A stretch of 64,000 bases of DNA from Rosellinia necatrix (taxonomy: Eukaryota; Ascomycota; Sordariomycetes; Xylariales; Xylariaceae): positions 744,001-808,000 of the forward strand of contig JAGYVD010000009.1 in NCBI GenBank assembly GCA_021209875.1, given 5' to 3'. The position numbers and the translations under genes are program-made. The notes below the pieces were generated by a model. That model ran no database searches. It had not been told where the DNA came from and was given only the letters and a program-made list of their open reading frames with translations. Below are positions 32,151 to 44,400 of the stretch, one piece after another. Each line of letters begins with the position of its first letter. Position 1 is the stretch's first letter.

Positions 32151-33348
32151 GGTGAGGAGGGTATTTGGCAGTGAAGTCCTCACGATTAATGGCGCCGGAT
32201 CGGTGTCCGGGTTGAAAAGGGTGGTGAAAAGGAGGAACGAGAGGGGGGGGGGAAGAGGAAACTGAGTTGAAGAGAGAGCTGGAAGAGCCCATTTTCACTA
32301 CCTTTCACCACCCGCCGTGGGTCGTAGAAGGTGTCATATCGGTCACGCACTCACTCACCCTCGTCTTCACCTTCACCCATCGCGTGTAGTGTATCCTGTC
32401 TAGCCCCAGCGCAAAATCCTGTTCGCAAATTGGGACCCCGCCTGAACCGTCGTGAAGTAACTAGATGTACCGGCGGCGTAGAGTCTGCCGGGCTAGGCTC
32501 ATCACTGAACTGGTCGATCTCACGGGGAACCGAGGTGGGTAGGATAGTCGCTGTCGACTTGTGAGTCGTGATGAGACCCGGCGCTCCTGCTCGGCCGTAC
32601 ATCTTGTCATGTGTCCGTGGCGGAGTGTGTTGTTGGTTCTTGATGCATAACCTAGCTCCTAGTGCGGGCGCCTCTGGGGTGTAATAATCTACTGCGCCGA
32701 TGAGAGAAGGAACCCGCCGCACTGTTTTTTTTTGTCTTCTTCTTTTTCGGAATAGTAGATGGTATGACTCAGACTCAACAGTAACGTTTTGACAACTTAC
32801 AATTCGCGTGGACATGAACGCGAGGCTGATGTTACGACACAACGACCGAATCTCTAGCTCCTAATTACTTATTCAGCCCCTATTCCGCTGGCGCTTAAGA
32901 AAAGTCTGGGCCTAGGACCGTTGCGCGTGCCAAGACCCCACCAAGCCACTGTCGGCTACCGCGTCCGTCAGTAGCGCGCCGTCCCGACCCCACCACGCAG
33001 TCACTATATTCAAATGCTTGTGAAGAAGACAGCACTCCGGGCCGGGCCGGAAAGTCCCGGGAACCCCCATGACGGCCGACTCACCAGTTCTTGGCTAGCG
33101 CAGGTGCCGGCCAAGACGGACTTTACAGGGATGGTGGGGCCGTAATGAGCTGTTGGTTCTGCGTGCATTTATTAATTTCTACCATGCTAAAATAGTTAAT
33201 AATTTTCTCTTCTCCCCTTCCTTCACCACTCTTCACAACCAACACGAAACAAACGAGAGAGAAAAAAACTCTTCCTCTCATCTGCCCGACTCCACAACGC
33301 TACAATTCCGGCTGCGTGAGAAACAACAGCGAAGGGGCACTGTTGGTC
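32151..33348. other. Intergenic region
   Basis: Divergent upstream region between the LysM-WSC gene (minus) and the 2EXR gene (plus). No gene is supported; the longest frames overlap on opposite strands and have no domain. Near 33200-33340 the sequence is pyrimidine-rich and then A-rich, as is usual in fungal 5' regions. Confidence 0.55.
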
Positions 33349-34089
33349 ATGGCCGCGATCGGCACCTTTCATCTCTTTCCCAGCCTCCCCACCGAGCTGC
33401 GGCTGCGGATCTGGGCCCTGGCAGCCGAAGACCCGCGCATCCTCCATGTTCGCGCCGAGAGCCGCCTAGTTTGGACATCGGAGACGGAGCTGGAGAACAT
33501 CACGGTCTACTCCTCCCTAACGCCACCGCCCGCCGTGCTGCACGCCTGTCGAGAGTCTCGCCAAAACGCTCCGTACGAGAAGTCCCTTCTCACATCGTCC
33601 CCCGGCGTCGCCGAGGCGAGGTACATCTGGGTCAACTTCCAGCAGGACATGATCTACCTCCCCGACGCCGAGATTCACAGGCTTGAGCCGTACGGCGCAG
33701 TCATCCAGCGGCTCAGGTTCACTGTACTGCCTGCCGACCCAGCACTGTCCGGGGGCACTGATGAGCTTTGGTCCCACTACAGCGACGAAATCCTGGAGCC
33801 GTTCACAGCGCTCAGAGAGCTGCACATTTCCATTCCCGAGCCTTTCCTGCAGTGGGGGTCGATAGCTGAGTTTGTCTCGTTCTATCCTCTTGGGAAGGAG
33901 AATGTCAGGTTCATCAGCCTCCACACGGGCCTGTCGCTGAAACGGGACCAGTACGCCATGGCATATATTTGGTTTCGTGAACGGGGGGGGAAGGTACGTA
34001 ACATGGACAACATTGACGAAGAGCTGGAATTTCATGCCGAGTCGGGTATCTGGCGTTTCAATCTATCGAAAATGGCCCAGATAGATTGA
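33349..34089 (+). CDS. 2EXR domain protein
   Basis: Single exon, 246 residues from ATG at 33349. The N-terminus reads FHLFPSLPTELRLRIW, followed by ALAAEDPRI, the signature of the fungal 2EXR domain (two ExR motifs, F-box-like helix). Further conserved features are the block VLHACRESR and WVNFQQDMIYL. These proteins form large families in Pezizomycotina; their function is unknown, and a role as adaptor in protein interaction has been proposed because of the F-box-like start. The gene lies between two secreted-protein genes and need not be related to them. Confidence 0.85.
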   Translation: MAAIGTFHLFPSLPTELRLRIWALAAEDPRILHVRAESRLVWTSETELENITVYSSLTPPPAVLHACRESRQNAPYEKSLLTSSPGVAEARYIWVNFQQDMIYLPDAEIHRLEPYGAVIQRLRFTVLPADPALSGGTDELWSHYSDEILEPFTALRELHISIPEPFLQWGSIAEFVSFYPLGKENVRFISLHTGLSLKRDQYAMAYIWFRERGGKVRNMDNIDEELEFHAESGIWRFNLSKMAQID

Positions 34090-34330
34090 GGAGGGCTATC
34101 TACGACTACTGTCAAGCCGAGCAGCGGATGAACACCGACTTCGGACGATGTGGTCGCTATTACCTATCAAAGATACTGTATACAAAATGAAAACACATGG
34201 GAAGATATCCAAAATCAACATCCACATCTCCTCCATCCTCCCGATGGACCGTCTTGTTGAACGTCAACCCCCCTCTCCCCCTCCCTGCCCCCCCTCCCTG
34301 CCCCCTCCTCTCTCCTTGTCACATTTCGCT

Positions 34331-35224
34331 CTAGATGCATCCGGCCGACCTCCTTTCGGCAGTCATGAAAGCCGTGATGGCCGCCGTATGCTTTCTAAGG
34401 TTCTGGTCACTCATGACTGCTTGCCTTGCCGCTGCTATCGCCGTCTGTACCCGAGCGGCAGGGATCTTCGCTGCTAATGCATTCGAGGTCGTCTTCTGCC
34501 AATCGACCGTGTTCCAAGATATGGTAGGATTGACAGGGCTGCGGCCACTCCCGACGGGCTGTGTCGCCACCGTGATGCCATACATGTTCAGCGTGTTCTG
34601 CGCAGTCTGTATGAGGTAGCGACCTTGATCCCCCACCCTGGAGATCCGGACCTGCTCACTCGCTTTTGCGAACATCTCGAAGAGGTACTTGTTCGCCGGA
34701 GTTTGTTTCCCCCTGTTAAATGTATCGACGACTACGTTGGAGACAGTGCTGATGCTGCTGATGTATTTCTCACTGCCTTGGAGTTGGTATCGGTACCCGG
34801 GAACATCAGGGACCTTGCCGGCATTTGTTTGCACTAAGCGTCGATACACCAGCTTTGCGGTTTGCTCGGGGTCGGGGTTCAAAGCTTCGAGTGGCAAGGT
34901 TCTGCCCGAGCTGTCGGCCACCAACTTGTCGTCTCGTTTAATGCCGCCACCGAATTGACTGAGCAGCTGGTCGAAGCGGCAGCGGTTATTCGGTAGACTG
35001 CCTCTGCATTGCACCCACCCTGGGGGGGTCTTGCATTTCTGGGGGTTTGTCGTTTCGTCCCAGCTCTGACACTTCCATCCAAGCTTTCGATCAGCGGGGT
35101 CATTCAAGCCGTCGATTTGGTAGGCGTAAAATAACCAGACTTGCTCCAGTGCTCCCGAGTAGCCCCCAGCCAAGACCTTGGTGGTGAGGAGGAAGAGGGA
35201 AAAGAGGAGGACCTTAGTTTGCAT
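34331..35224 (-). CDS. Secreted protein of unknown function
   Basis: 297 residues from ATG at 35224. A clear signal peptide (MQTKVLLFSLFLLTTKVLA) precedes a cysteine-containing N-terminal part (YAYQIDGLNDPADRKLGWKC, CKTPPGWVQCRG, NNRCRFDQLL) and a longer helical, Ala/Thr-rich C-terminal part ending in Cys-Ile. There is no membrane anchor. No domain is recognised. It is divergently transcribed from the large chitinase gene with 783 bp between the start codons, so co-regulation is plausible. Orphan secreted genes beside killer-toxin-like chitinases are suggestive of partner proteins, but that is inference from position only. Confidence 0.7.
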   Translation of the reverse strand: MQTKVLLFSLFLLTTKVLAGGYSGALEQVWLFYAYQIDGLNDPADRKLGWKCQSWDETTNPQKCKTPPGWVQCRGSLPNNRCRFDQLLSQFGGGIKRDDKLVADSSGRTLPLEALNPDPEQTAKLVYRRLVQTNAGKVPDVPGYRYQLQGSEKYISSISTVSNVVVDTFNRGKQTPANKYLFEMFAKASEQVRISRVGDQGRYLIQTAQNTLNMYGITVATQPVGSGRSPVNPTISWNTVDWQKTTSNALAAKIPAARVQTAIAAARQAVMSDQNLRKHTAAITAFMTAERRSAGCI

Positions 35225-36007
35225 GGTGAACGATTTCGAGAAGAGGCAAGACAGCGAATTGAGCCCCAAGGCTGGGGAGTTGTGAAAACGGGCGTGCCCG
35301 GGACAGAGACTGAGGAGGTGGTGCAAGAAATGGCTTCAGCCGACTGTAGACAGGGCGTTCAAAGCAGACACCAAAGGTAGTGATGTGCACGGGGTGCGAG
35401 ACAGACCTCTCCATTGCGGAGGCCACGGCAAAGCCCTCATTATAGGTACAGCATCCCGAGACTTGTTGGTATGCACCATGTCTCCTGAATTCGCGCGCCG
35501 ATCGGGGCCGGCCCTTGAAATTGCGGTCACATTACTCTCGACCCCGGCCGATACTGACTAGTCCACAAATAGAAGGCTCCGCCAACAGGTTTTTGAGAGG
35601 TGGCATGGGTGCCTAGTGTGCGCCGCATGCTAAGATCGGTGGCGTTTCTTAGCCGTTGTAACTGTGGACTGCACATCTGGATGTATCCTGATGTACCTCC
35701 GAGTGCCACTTAAAGGGTCCAGCATTGCCGGGACATGGTAGTATCTTGTTATGTTCTAGATGGTAGATGATTTGGCTGTTGGTGCGTCCTCACAACTGGT
35801 TAGTTGAGAGGCGAAGGGGGGGAGAAGGGAGAGAGCCTGTATGACCAACGGTAATTTATGAGACTGGTTTTCATCTCTTTATTCCCTTCTTTTCTTCCGT
35901 CTTTCCACTGTCGTTCTTCACTCCTCCTCTCCAGTCTGACAAAGATATCCTTTGAAAGATACTGGCTGGTGTCCCATCGACTTGCTTTGCCCCCGTCATC
36001 TGCCATC
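35225..36007. other. Shared divergent promoter region
   Basis: 783 bp between the secreted-protein gene (minus) and the chitinase gene (plus). No coding sequence is supported except a possible 50-codon N-terminal extension of the chitinase from ATG at 35858. That extension would bury the signal peptide, so the later ATG at 36008 is preferred. A pyrimidine-rich stretch at 35870-35940 lies just before the chitinase start. Confidence 0.55.
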
Positions 36008-39000
36008 ATGACGGGTGCGCTATCATTATATCTTACCCCCGCCCTCTTTATAGCAGGATGGATAGCTCCGACAGCTGCTATCGAGCTTCGCGATGACCCA
36101 AGCACAAGTTTGGAAGAGTGGCGTGTCTCTACTGACCGCATATCATCAGTCAAGCCGTGCCCCTCATCATGCGAAGATGACCCTGGCGACCTCTCATCAT
36201 GGTTCCTGTTCGAAGATGCAGCCAGCTTAGCAACCTGCAACGAGACCATGCTGTTGAGATTCAGCATCCAGGAGACCACAGCCGGCAGCGACCAAACCCT
36301 TGCTACTGTCATCAGAGGTTGCAGGGCAGACTACAGTCCTGCTGTTGCTGCGCCCAATTTGGCCATGACGGACGACAACGTGGCCGCAGTCTGTACGACA
36401 CCCAACCATGACATCGTCGAAATACCGGTCACCATTGGCAGCCCATCCGGTGGCACCGCTGCCAGTACAGGCGAGAACAGCAATGATATGTCTCAGGGTA
36501 GCCTCCTCTCAGCGGGAGACCAAGTTCGCAATTTCTTAAGCTCCAAGGAGCCCTCTTGCACAGAAAACGTGCTAGCTTTTGGCTACTCTCAGGGGGCCGT
36601 CTTCAACTTGTTTGCCGGAGCTCAAGTGTATCAACATGGTGTCCATGCCGATATCTTGAATCGCTTCTTGCAAGACCTGGAGGCCAAAGCTACGTCTTCC
36701 GGGCCTCTGATTGCTCAGCTCTGTCCTCCCAATGGTCTTGGCGCTGATTACGCCGTTGGAATTATTGCCGGCTCTGTTGACGATTTGTCCGTGATACGCG
36801 GCGTGATGCAATCATGGGCGGAGGGAAACTGTATCTCTGGAGATTTCGAGAAATACATGACAGCCTCCGTACGAGTTCCTGCCCTGCTCGAAGGGTCTCC
36901 CAGCAACTCAAGCTCGTCGTCCATCAGCCCCATCCCAGCCTCGAACTCATCCAGGTCAGCAGTGCTCTCCAGAGATGCCCAGGTCTGGACCCGATCGGGG
37001 CTCGCCGCGAGGGCCACTTGCAAGACCACTACGGTCAAGTCTGGCGACGGCTGTGGCGCCGTCGCCAAACGATGCGGCATAACGACAACCGATCTGAAGA
37101 AGTATAATACCGCGTCCAACTTCTGCACCACTCTTGTCCCCGACCAGGTGGTCTGCTGTTCATCTGGCACATTACCTGACCCCATCCCCGCCGCCAACTC
37201 CGACGGAACATGCAAAACCCAGTCTGTGGTCAGTGGCGATTCCTGTGGCTCCCTGGCTTCCAAGTGCGGGCTCAAGGCAGCAGACTTCACCAAGCTGCAC
37301 CCTGCCTCGGACTATTGCGCCACTCTCCAGGTTGGGCAGCGTGTCTGTTGTACGCACGGGACCTTGCCTGACATTGTCCCCAAGCCCAACGCGGATGGGT
37401 CTTGTTCGGTCTACACCGTCAAGAGCGGTGACGGATGCTCGGTCATCGCCGCCTCCCACGACATCACCCAGACCAAGATCGAGACCTACAACAAAAAGAC
37501 ATGGGGTTGGAACGGATGCGCGGTGCTCTTGCCTGGGCAGACCATCTGTCTCAGCACAGGGACGCCGCCTTTCCCCGTGTCCGTGTCCAACGCCGTCTGC
37601 GGGCCCCAGGTCCCGGGCACGAAGAAGCCTACATCTGGCAGCAGCGACACTTGGGCGAACCTGAACCCTTGTCCCCTGAACGTCTGCTGTAACGTCTGGG
37701 GCATGTGCGGCGCCACCGACGACTTCTGTGTCATTGACCCAGCAAGCACTGGGGCCCCGGGTACAACTGAGGACGGTAAAAACTCTTGTAAGTCACGTCA
37801 AGCAAGCGACGCAACGTAATTGCGCTCAGCTTAGACTCTTGCACGGTAAACATGACAGTATCGTTCATTCGCTGACAAGCCGATCACTCACTCTAGGCAT
37901 CTCCAACTGTGGAAGAGACATCATCAAGGGCCCGGCGCCGGCGGAGACCATGCGCGTCACTTATTTCGAGTCTTGGAATGGGGGCCGCCCGTGCCTACAC
38001 ATGGACGTGAACCAGATCGACACGTCGAAATACACCCACGTCCACTTCGCGTTCGTCAACATCACTTCGGCCTTCGCCATCGACGTCAGCGGCGCCCAGG
38101 AGCAGTTTGACGACTTCAAGGCCTTGACCGATGTTAAGAGAATCATCAGCTTTGGTGGGTGGGACTTTAGCACCGCGCCTGGCACATACAATATCCTTCG
38201 TGAAGCTACCAAGTCCGCCAACAGAGCCAAATTCGAGAGCAATATTGTCGCTTTCGTGAAGCTGCACAACCTCGATGGCGTAGATATTGACTGGGAGTAT
38301 CCTGGTGTAAGTTTTTTTTTTTTTTTTACGTTAACCCCTCCGTTTTATCTGTTCATGTTGCAGCTGCCGGAAAGCTGGTATCTGGAGAATGTGTTACCCC
38401 ATTCCCCTAATCTGGTGGTGGCCGGTCTCGTCCTCACCATCCATACAACTTGACACATTATCATTTCCGCACTTAGATGTATTCTCCATGCTCTGCCTCA
38501 TTCTACCCTATTGGATCTTTCGGATGCTAATCTTCTTGTTGCCTCAAGGCCCCCGACATTCCTGGCATTCCTGCTGGGGACCCCGACGCTGGCGAAGACC
38601 TCCGTCAGACCTTGATGGGTCTTAAGTCTACCTTCGGCACTAGCAAATCCGTCTCGCTCGCCGCTCCAGCTTCGTACTGGTACCTCCAAGCCTTCCCCAT
38701 CAAGGAGATAGGTGCCAAGGTTGACTACATAGTCTACTTGACCTACGATCTCCACGGCCAATGGGACTACGGCAACCCATGGACCTCGCCGGGCTGCATG
38801 ACCGGCAATTGTCTCCGTTCCCACGTCAACCTCACCGAGACTAAGGATGCCTTGTCCCTCATCACCAAAGCGGGCGTGCCGTCCAACAAGATCGTAGTGG
38901 GCGTGGCTAGCTACGGCCGATCGTTCAAGATGGCCACGGCTGGATGCTCAGGGCCCAGCTGCAAGTTCACCGGCTCCCCGAGGGAGTCTAACGCGGCCAA

Positions 39001-40592
39001 AGGTCGGTGCACCGGTACCAATGGCTACCTCTCCGACGCGGAGATCTCGGAGATCATCGCGCACGGGCGTGTGAACAAGCAGTGGGTTGACGCCGACTCC
39101 AACATCCTGGTTTACAATGACACGGAGTGGGTGGCATACATGGGCCCCACGATCAAAAAGTCGAGAGAAGCCTTGTACGCATCGTACAACTTTGCTGGGA
39201 CAAGCGAGTGGGCTGTTGATCTAGAGGAGTTCTTTGAGTGAGTTTTCCTTTTTTTTATCTTTCTTTCGGGTCGCCGTCATGCCTGAGAGACCTTTCTCTA
39301 GATACTGCGAACATACTAACCAACTGCGTAGCAACACTGGTATAGATGACAGCGACCTCGACTATGTTGCCGAGATCGACGAGAACTTCTACAGTCAATG
39401 CATCGGCCAGTTCAAGACTCTCGATCAGCTGCTGGAGAAGAAGGGCAGCACCCCGCCGAACTGCATCGACCAGCACCTCGTCGAGGTCGAGATCGAGATC
39501 ATGAGCGCCGCGCTCGCCAAGTACGACGACCTCATCGCGGGCGGCTACGACCGGAAGTTCAAGGTGTACGAGGAGTACACGAAGAAGCAGGTGCCGGTCC
39601 TGATCAACGCGTTCATGGGGAGCGGGCGCGCGGACGACTATTTCGACTGCCGGGAGTCGGGGTACCGGCAGTGCTGCTCCGGGTGCCGGTTCGATGCGTG
39701 CACGAAGAACTGCGACAAGTCGAGCAGCTGCACCAAGGACGGGTACGACACCTGGGACGTGACGTGCCCGACGGTGTACGCGAACGGGCCGCAGGGGATC
39801 GACTACTTCAATACGGTGGTGCCTAACGTGACGTACACGCTGACGGACGCGAACGGGTTCTACGGGGCGATCAGCGACGACTACGGCATCGACAAGGACT
39901 GGGTCAAGTTCGGGGACGTGGACGTCAAGTTCCACAACGGGTGCCAGTTCGCCGGCGAGGACGTGCGGGAGTGCCAGCAGATGTACGACGACTTTTTCCG
40001 CAACTACCCGGTGCCGGCGGACGAGATCAAGGTGTTCAACCCCAAGGAGATCATCGAGAAGTCGCACGGCAACTTCGCGGACCTCCTGGACCGGCTGCGG
40101 CTGCTGCGGGAGATCGGCGACCTCGACGCGCTGCTGAGCATGACGGACGTGGCCGACGCCGCGGCGGTGCCGGCGCTGACGATCGAGAACGCCATCGAGA
40201 GCATGGACATGGTGGTCGAGGAGGCCAAGGAGATCGAGGAGCTCGAGCGCCAGGAGCTCATCGCCGGCTTCCTCGGCGGCATCCTCTTCCTCATCCCCTT
40301 CGTCGGCGAGGGCCTCGAGGCCGGCCTCGTCGCCATCCGCGCCGGCCTGCGCATCGCCGAGGCCGCCGGCGAGGCCGCCCTGCTGGCCTACTCCGTCGTC
40401 GAGGACCCCGACAACGCGTTCGAGGCCATCTTCAGCACGCTCGTCGGCGCGGGCCTGGGCCGCGGCTCGTGGTCCAAGGCCGCCAACGAGCGCAGGGCCC
40501 TCGGCGAGGAAGACTCCAAGAAGCTGGGCACGATCCATGACGGCCTAAACAAGATCGACAACATCCGGGGTGGTGGCGTCTGTAGGCTGTAG
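36008..40592 (+). CDS. LysM-CBM18-GH18 chitinase, killer-toxin-like (subgroup C)
   Basis: Four exons (36008-37787, 37897-38306, 38549-39237, 39332-40592) give 1,379 residues. Order: signal peptide (1-24); a conserved N-terminal region; three LysM domains at about 337-386, 402-451 and 465-517, each with paired Cys and a VKSGD- or VVSGD-type start; a hevein-type CBM18 at about 530-577 (CGP..CCNVWGMCG); a GH18 domain at about 600-955 with the catalytic DGVDIDWE near 720-727 (Glu as acid/base); then a 420-residue C-terminal domain with many Cys, an acidic helical part and a Gly/Ala-rich hydrophobic segment at about 1269-1310. This architecture is that of fungal subgroup-C chitinases, related to the alpha/beta subunit of the yeast killer toxin zymocin. 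It should be secreted and act on chitin. Intron 2 ends in AAG, less usual. Exon 4 has strikingly G/C-ending codons. Confidence 0.93.
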
Positions 40593-41461
40593 TGGTAATC
40601 TTTCCAAGAGGCCATAGTGCTTGGAGTTTCAAAAGAGCTTATATATAACCTAATTACGTATAGATGGTGGGTTTCTGAACCCTATAGACCGGCAATCCGG
40701 CATGAATTGAACTTCCCTTGAATAGTATTACATTCCTACAGGACTCTGCTACAACCGCAACTGTGTTAGGCAACGCTATATATATGATTACAGTGCTTTA
40801 CAAGTCGTTGTATATCAAGAACCTGTTGAGGGGAATAGCTATGACTTGTGGCAAGCGAGAGATAAGGGGGGGGAGAGAGCTCTCGCATTATGTAGCTTCG
40901 ACCAGTCACCCAGATGTTATGCCATAAAACCTCGCGCTACCGGACCTCTATATTGCCACTATTAGCCGCAATTCATCATTGGACGATGCGGCTATTGTGA
41001 GCCGTGATAACGTGTTAGTCACCATAGAGAAGAGCCACCGTCTGGGACGGGAGGGTCTTGAAGGCGAGCAAGAACCACGCGGGGCTATCGGCGCAGCGAA
41101 ACCAAGGCTATACCTAAATTTGTGGAGGAGCTCTAAAACAGAGCGCTGCTATCCTCTTTGCTAGAACTTGAGATGCGCTGCTGTTCCCTCCGCAGGCTTC
41201 GAGCGGGGAGGGGGGTTATCTCAGTGTTATGTATTTTCTACCGGGAGAGTCCCAGACTGGGTTCGAGCGGCCCTTTAATCTGCCCGGGCTTTTTTAGGGG
41301 CCGCTGCCTCAACTAGTACAGATGAATGGGTTAAACCACACACAAAAGTGCAGTGTAATCCATTTTCCCGCTGAGCTGACGTCTTAAATAGCATATAGAC
41401 GCAGTTGGTAGGTCTAGGACAGCTTCTAGTCAAACCGGGGAATGGGAACAAATATGGGTAT
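40593..41461. other. Intergenic region
   Basis: No gene is supported. It lies between the convergent ends of the chitinase gene and the STAND relic. Confidence 0.6.
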
Positions 41462-44400
41462 TTACAAGTTAGCGGTAGTAGCAAAATGAGATACGAATAG
41501 GCCAATGATTTCAGAATCCCCAGCCTCGATAGCCTCAGCATACGGACTATTGCCCAACACGCTTTCCTGCTTGACGTTTATTGAGGGCTGAGATAGGAGT
41601 AGCCGAATGACGCTCAGGTCACGGTTGCGAACAGCCGTAGTAAGCGGGCTATGGCTGTCCGGATCTGGTAGCTTGACGTCAATAGCATTTTGCGATAATA
41701 ATAGCCGGATTATATCAAGATTCCGAGTTTTAACGACTGAAACAAGGGCAAGAGGACTGAACCAATGATCAATATTCGCTTTGAACAAAAAGCCATACAC
41801 ACCTGGCTTATTAACATCAATCAAAGGGTGAGATAAGAGCGCGCGGATGATGTCTAGGTTACCGATGTCGACAGCTAGGCAAAGTACAGTGCGGTGGACT
41901 TCATCTTGCCTGTTGACATTGATCAAAGGATGGGATAGTAGAAGCCGCACGAATGGTATGTTCTGGGTCTTAGTGACATAATGAAGCGGAAAATAGTTGG
42001 GGGGGTTGATGTCCAGGGAAGGCGACTGGAGTAGAGCACCCAACATCTCGACAGATGGCGAATTCCATAACGAGACCGGAGATAACGAAGCATGTTTCCG
42101 CAACGCGGCCATAAGTGGTATCTCTAAGTTCGAACTAAGGTTTGGATCTGCCCCAAGCTCCAATGGGTATTGAACCATGGCGGGCGTACCATTTCCCCCT
42201 GTAAGGATGGTAAATAAGGCTGTTCGTCCATGTTTACCCCGAGCATTGATGTGGATTAGCCCAAACTCTTCCAGCACCCTCGCAGCCTCGAGGTTAGATG
42301 CCTCAGCAACGTGGATAAGGAGAGTACATCCAGAAGAGTCCGTTTGCTGTAAAGGCATGGCATCATCGGCTTGCAGGGCGGCGCGGAGCACAGGCACTGC
42401 TTGCGCCCCCCGAGCCTGACCATTGCACAAATGGCTGCACATGAACCATTATGGGGCCTAAGGAACCGGAGCAGGTCGTCACTAGGCAATTCCATTAATG
42501 TAGGGATCAAGGCGACACCGATTTATTTGCGATAGAGCTCGCCCCCTAAGTGCGCGCCGTGCTGGATCAGCAGTGCCGCCATCGGTGCCGTGTTCACGAG
42601 GTCTAAGCACAGATATCTCATCTCCCGCAGGGATGTTGGGATTCGCACCTACGGCCAGGAGAAATCTTGCAGTTTCCAGCGAATCAACCGCCACCGCTCT
42701 CCCTAGAGCTGTTCTACCATCAGGGCCTATCGTGTTTACCCGAGTACCTTTCTGCACTAAGTACTCGGCGACACCGGGGCTGATATTACGTGTGATTTTC
42801 CCCAGAACCTCTTCAGGTTTAAATATAAACACAGACAGTACCTCATTCCATAAAACATCCAGTGGCATGTGGCTGTCGAGCGACAATAGTAGTGGGAGCA
42901 CATCCTCGTCCCCCTACTTTTTCTTCATGGCCGCTTTTAACCGGGGCATCTTGCGTAGTTCCGTTTCGAGATCGTCGGGGTATCGTTGGTTATTGAGATT
43001 CGGTGATCCTTCAGCAGCTCCTAATATCAGGGAAGAAAACGCCTCAGTACTCCCAAAAGCTATCGCAGCTACTAGGGGACTCGGGAACCTCTGTTTTTCT
43101 TCCGATTTCTTGAACGGGTTATGTCTCTCGGGGTGTATGTGTATTAAACTGCCCATATTTTTCTCTGCTAAAAGATAGAGAAGGCTGGTTTTTATCGAGT
43201 GACATCGGGTCTGGTATTTCTGCAGACCATTGTCCAGACCAATCCATGTCTCCAGAGGAAAGCCAGATAGAAAGTCAGATTGATCTAAACCCAAACTTTG
43301 CGCCGAATCCGCGTGGGCGAAAACATAAGCCACAGCATACTCGAGGAATGGCGTGCTGCTTGGGCTATTGGTATCCTCGGTCGACTCTCGAGACCCGCGT
43401 CCGCCCTGTACCTGCTTCAGGCATATGTCGCGGAGTATGTTGTGGCTAGCTCCTTCACTGAAGCCCACTCGTGAGTTTCGAACATGGAGTAGCTTTTCTA
43501 ATCCTCTATCTAGCAACAGGTAGTCTCGCACTGACTCTGTATGAACTGGACGGTTGTATCTTTCTTGGTTAACTCGGCAAGACCTTTCGAGGCATTAAGA
43601 TTGAAACGATTGATACGATCTAAAGACACGACAGCCTCATCCCAAACCATAGGCGTCTCGAGACTGGTGCCAATTTGCATAGCGAAGTAGAGCTCCTCGG
43701 GTCGCAGCGAACGCTTGGCGAAGAGAATCCATCGAATGCACAAGACCATCTGATCTATGCTGTCGTTGTCACGGGTGAGAATGTCTTCGAAAAGCTTGTG
43801 CAAGCCTTGCGGTATCTCACTCAATCTTCTACGCACACTGATGTCGCCGCCTTTATCATTCTCCTTATTCAGAATATCGACAACAAGAGCTGCCCAGAGG
43901 AAAATCTCTGAGGATCGCTCGAATATTCCGTTTTCAATCTCTTCACGTCGTCCATTGTGATCTATTCTAAGCTGACAACTAATATATTACTGTATATCGT
44001 TCGAGTGATCAATTTCATTCTCTAGCACAATTTATAGGCCATGGCGAAGGGTGATATTTGGGTAGTGGCGACTCGAGAAGCAGACACGGATGTTTGACGA
44101 GGTGGGGGTCACCTTTTCACCAACATCCTCGAAGAAATCTATCATGTCCCTGATTTCATCCTCCGGGCACTCATCGAGCGCGTCAACAAAACAGTACATT
44201 TTGCTGTGTCCAATCTGGGTCAGCATGGAACTCAGGGCCTCCTTGAGCGTCTCGACTCTCCAAGAAGCCGTGTTGTTTTTCGTCAGCTGATCTAGAGAAT
44301 TGCGGATGAGTCCGTTACCGCGGGGGGCCATTATGAGCTGCCAGAGTAAGGATCTATACATGCCTTCAGTCCAATGCTCGAGTGCCGTACCCCGAGCACT

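Noticed and set aside
39255..40538. 427-codon open frame on the minus strand
   Set aside because: It is antisense to the last chitinase exon. G/C-ending codons remove stops on the opposite strand; the sequence is Val/Arg/Ala-biased and has no domain.
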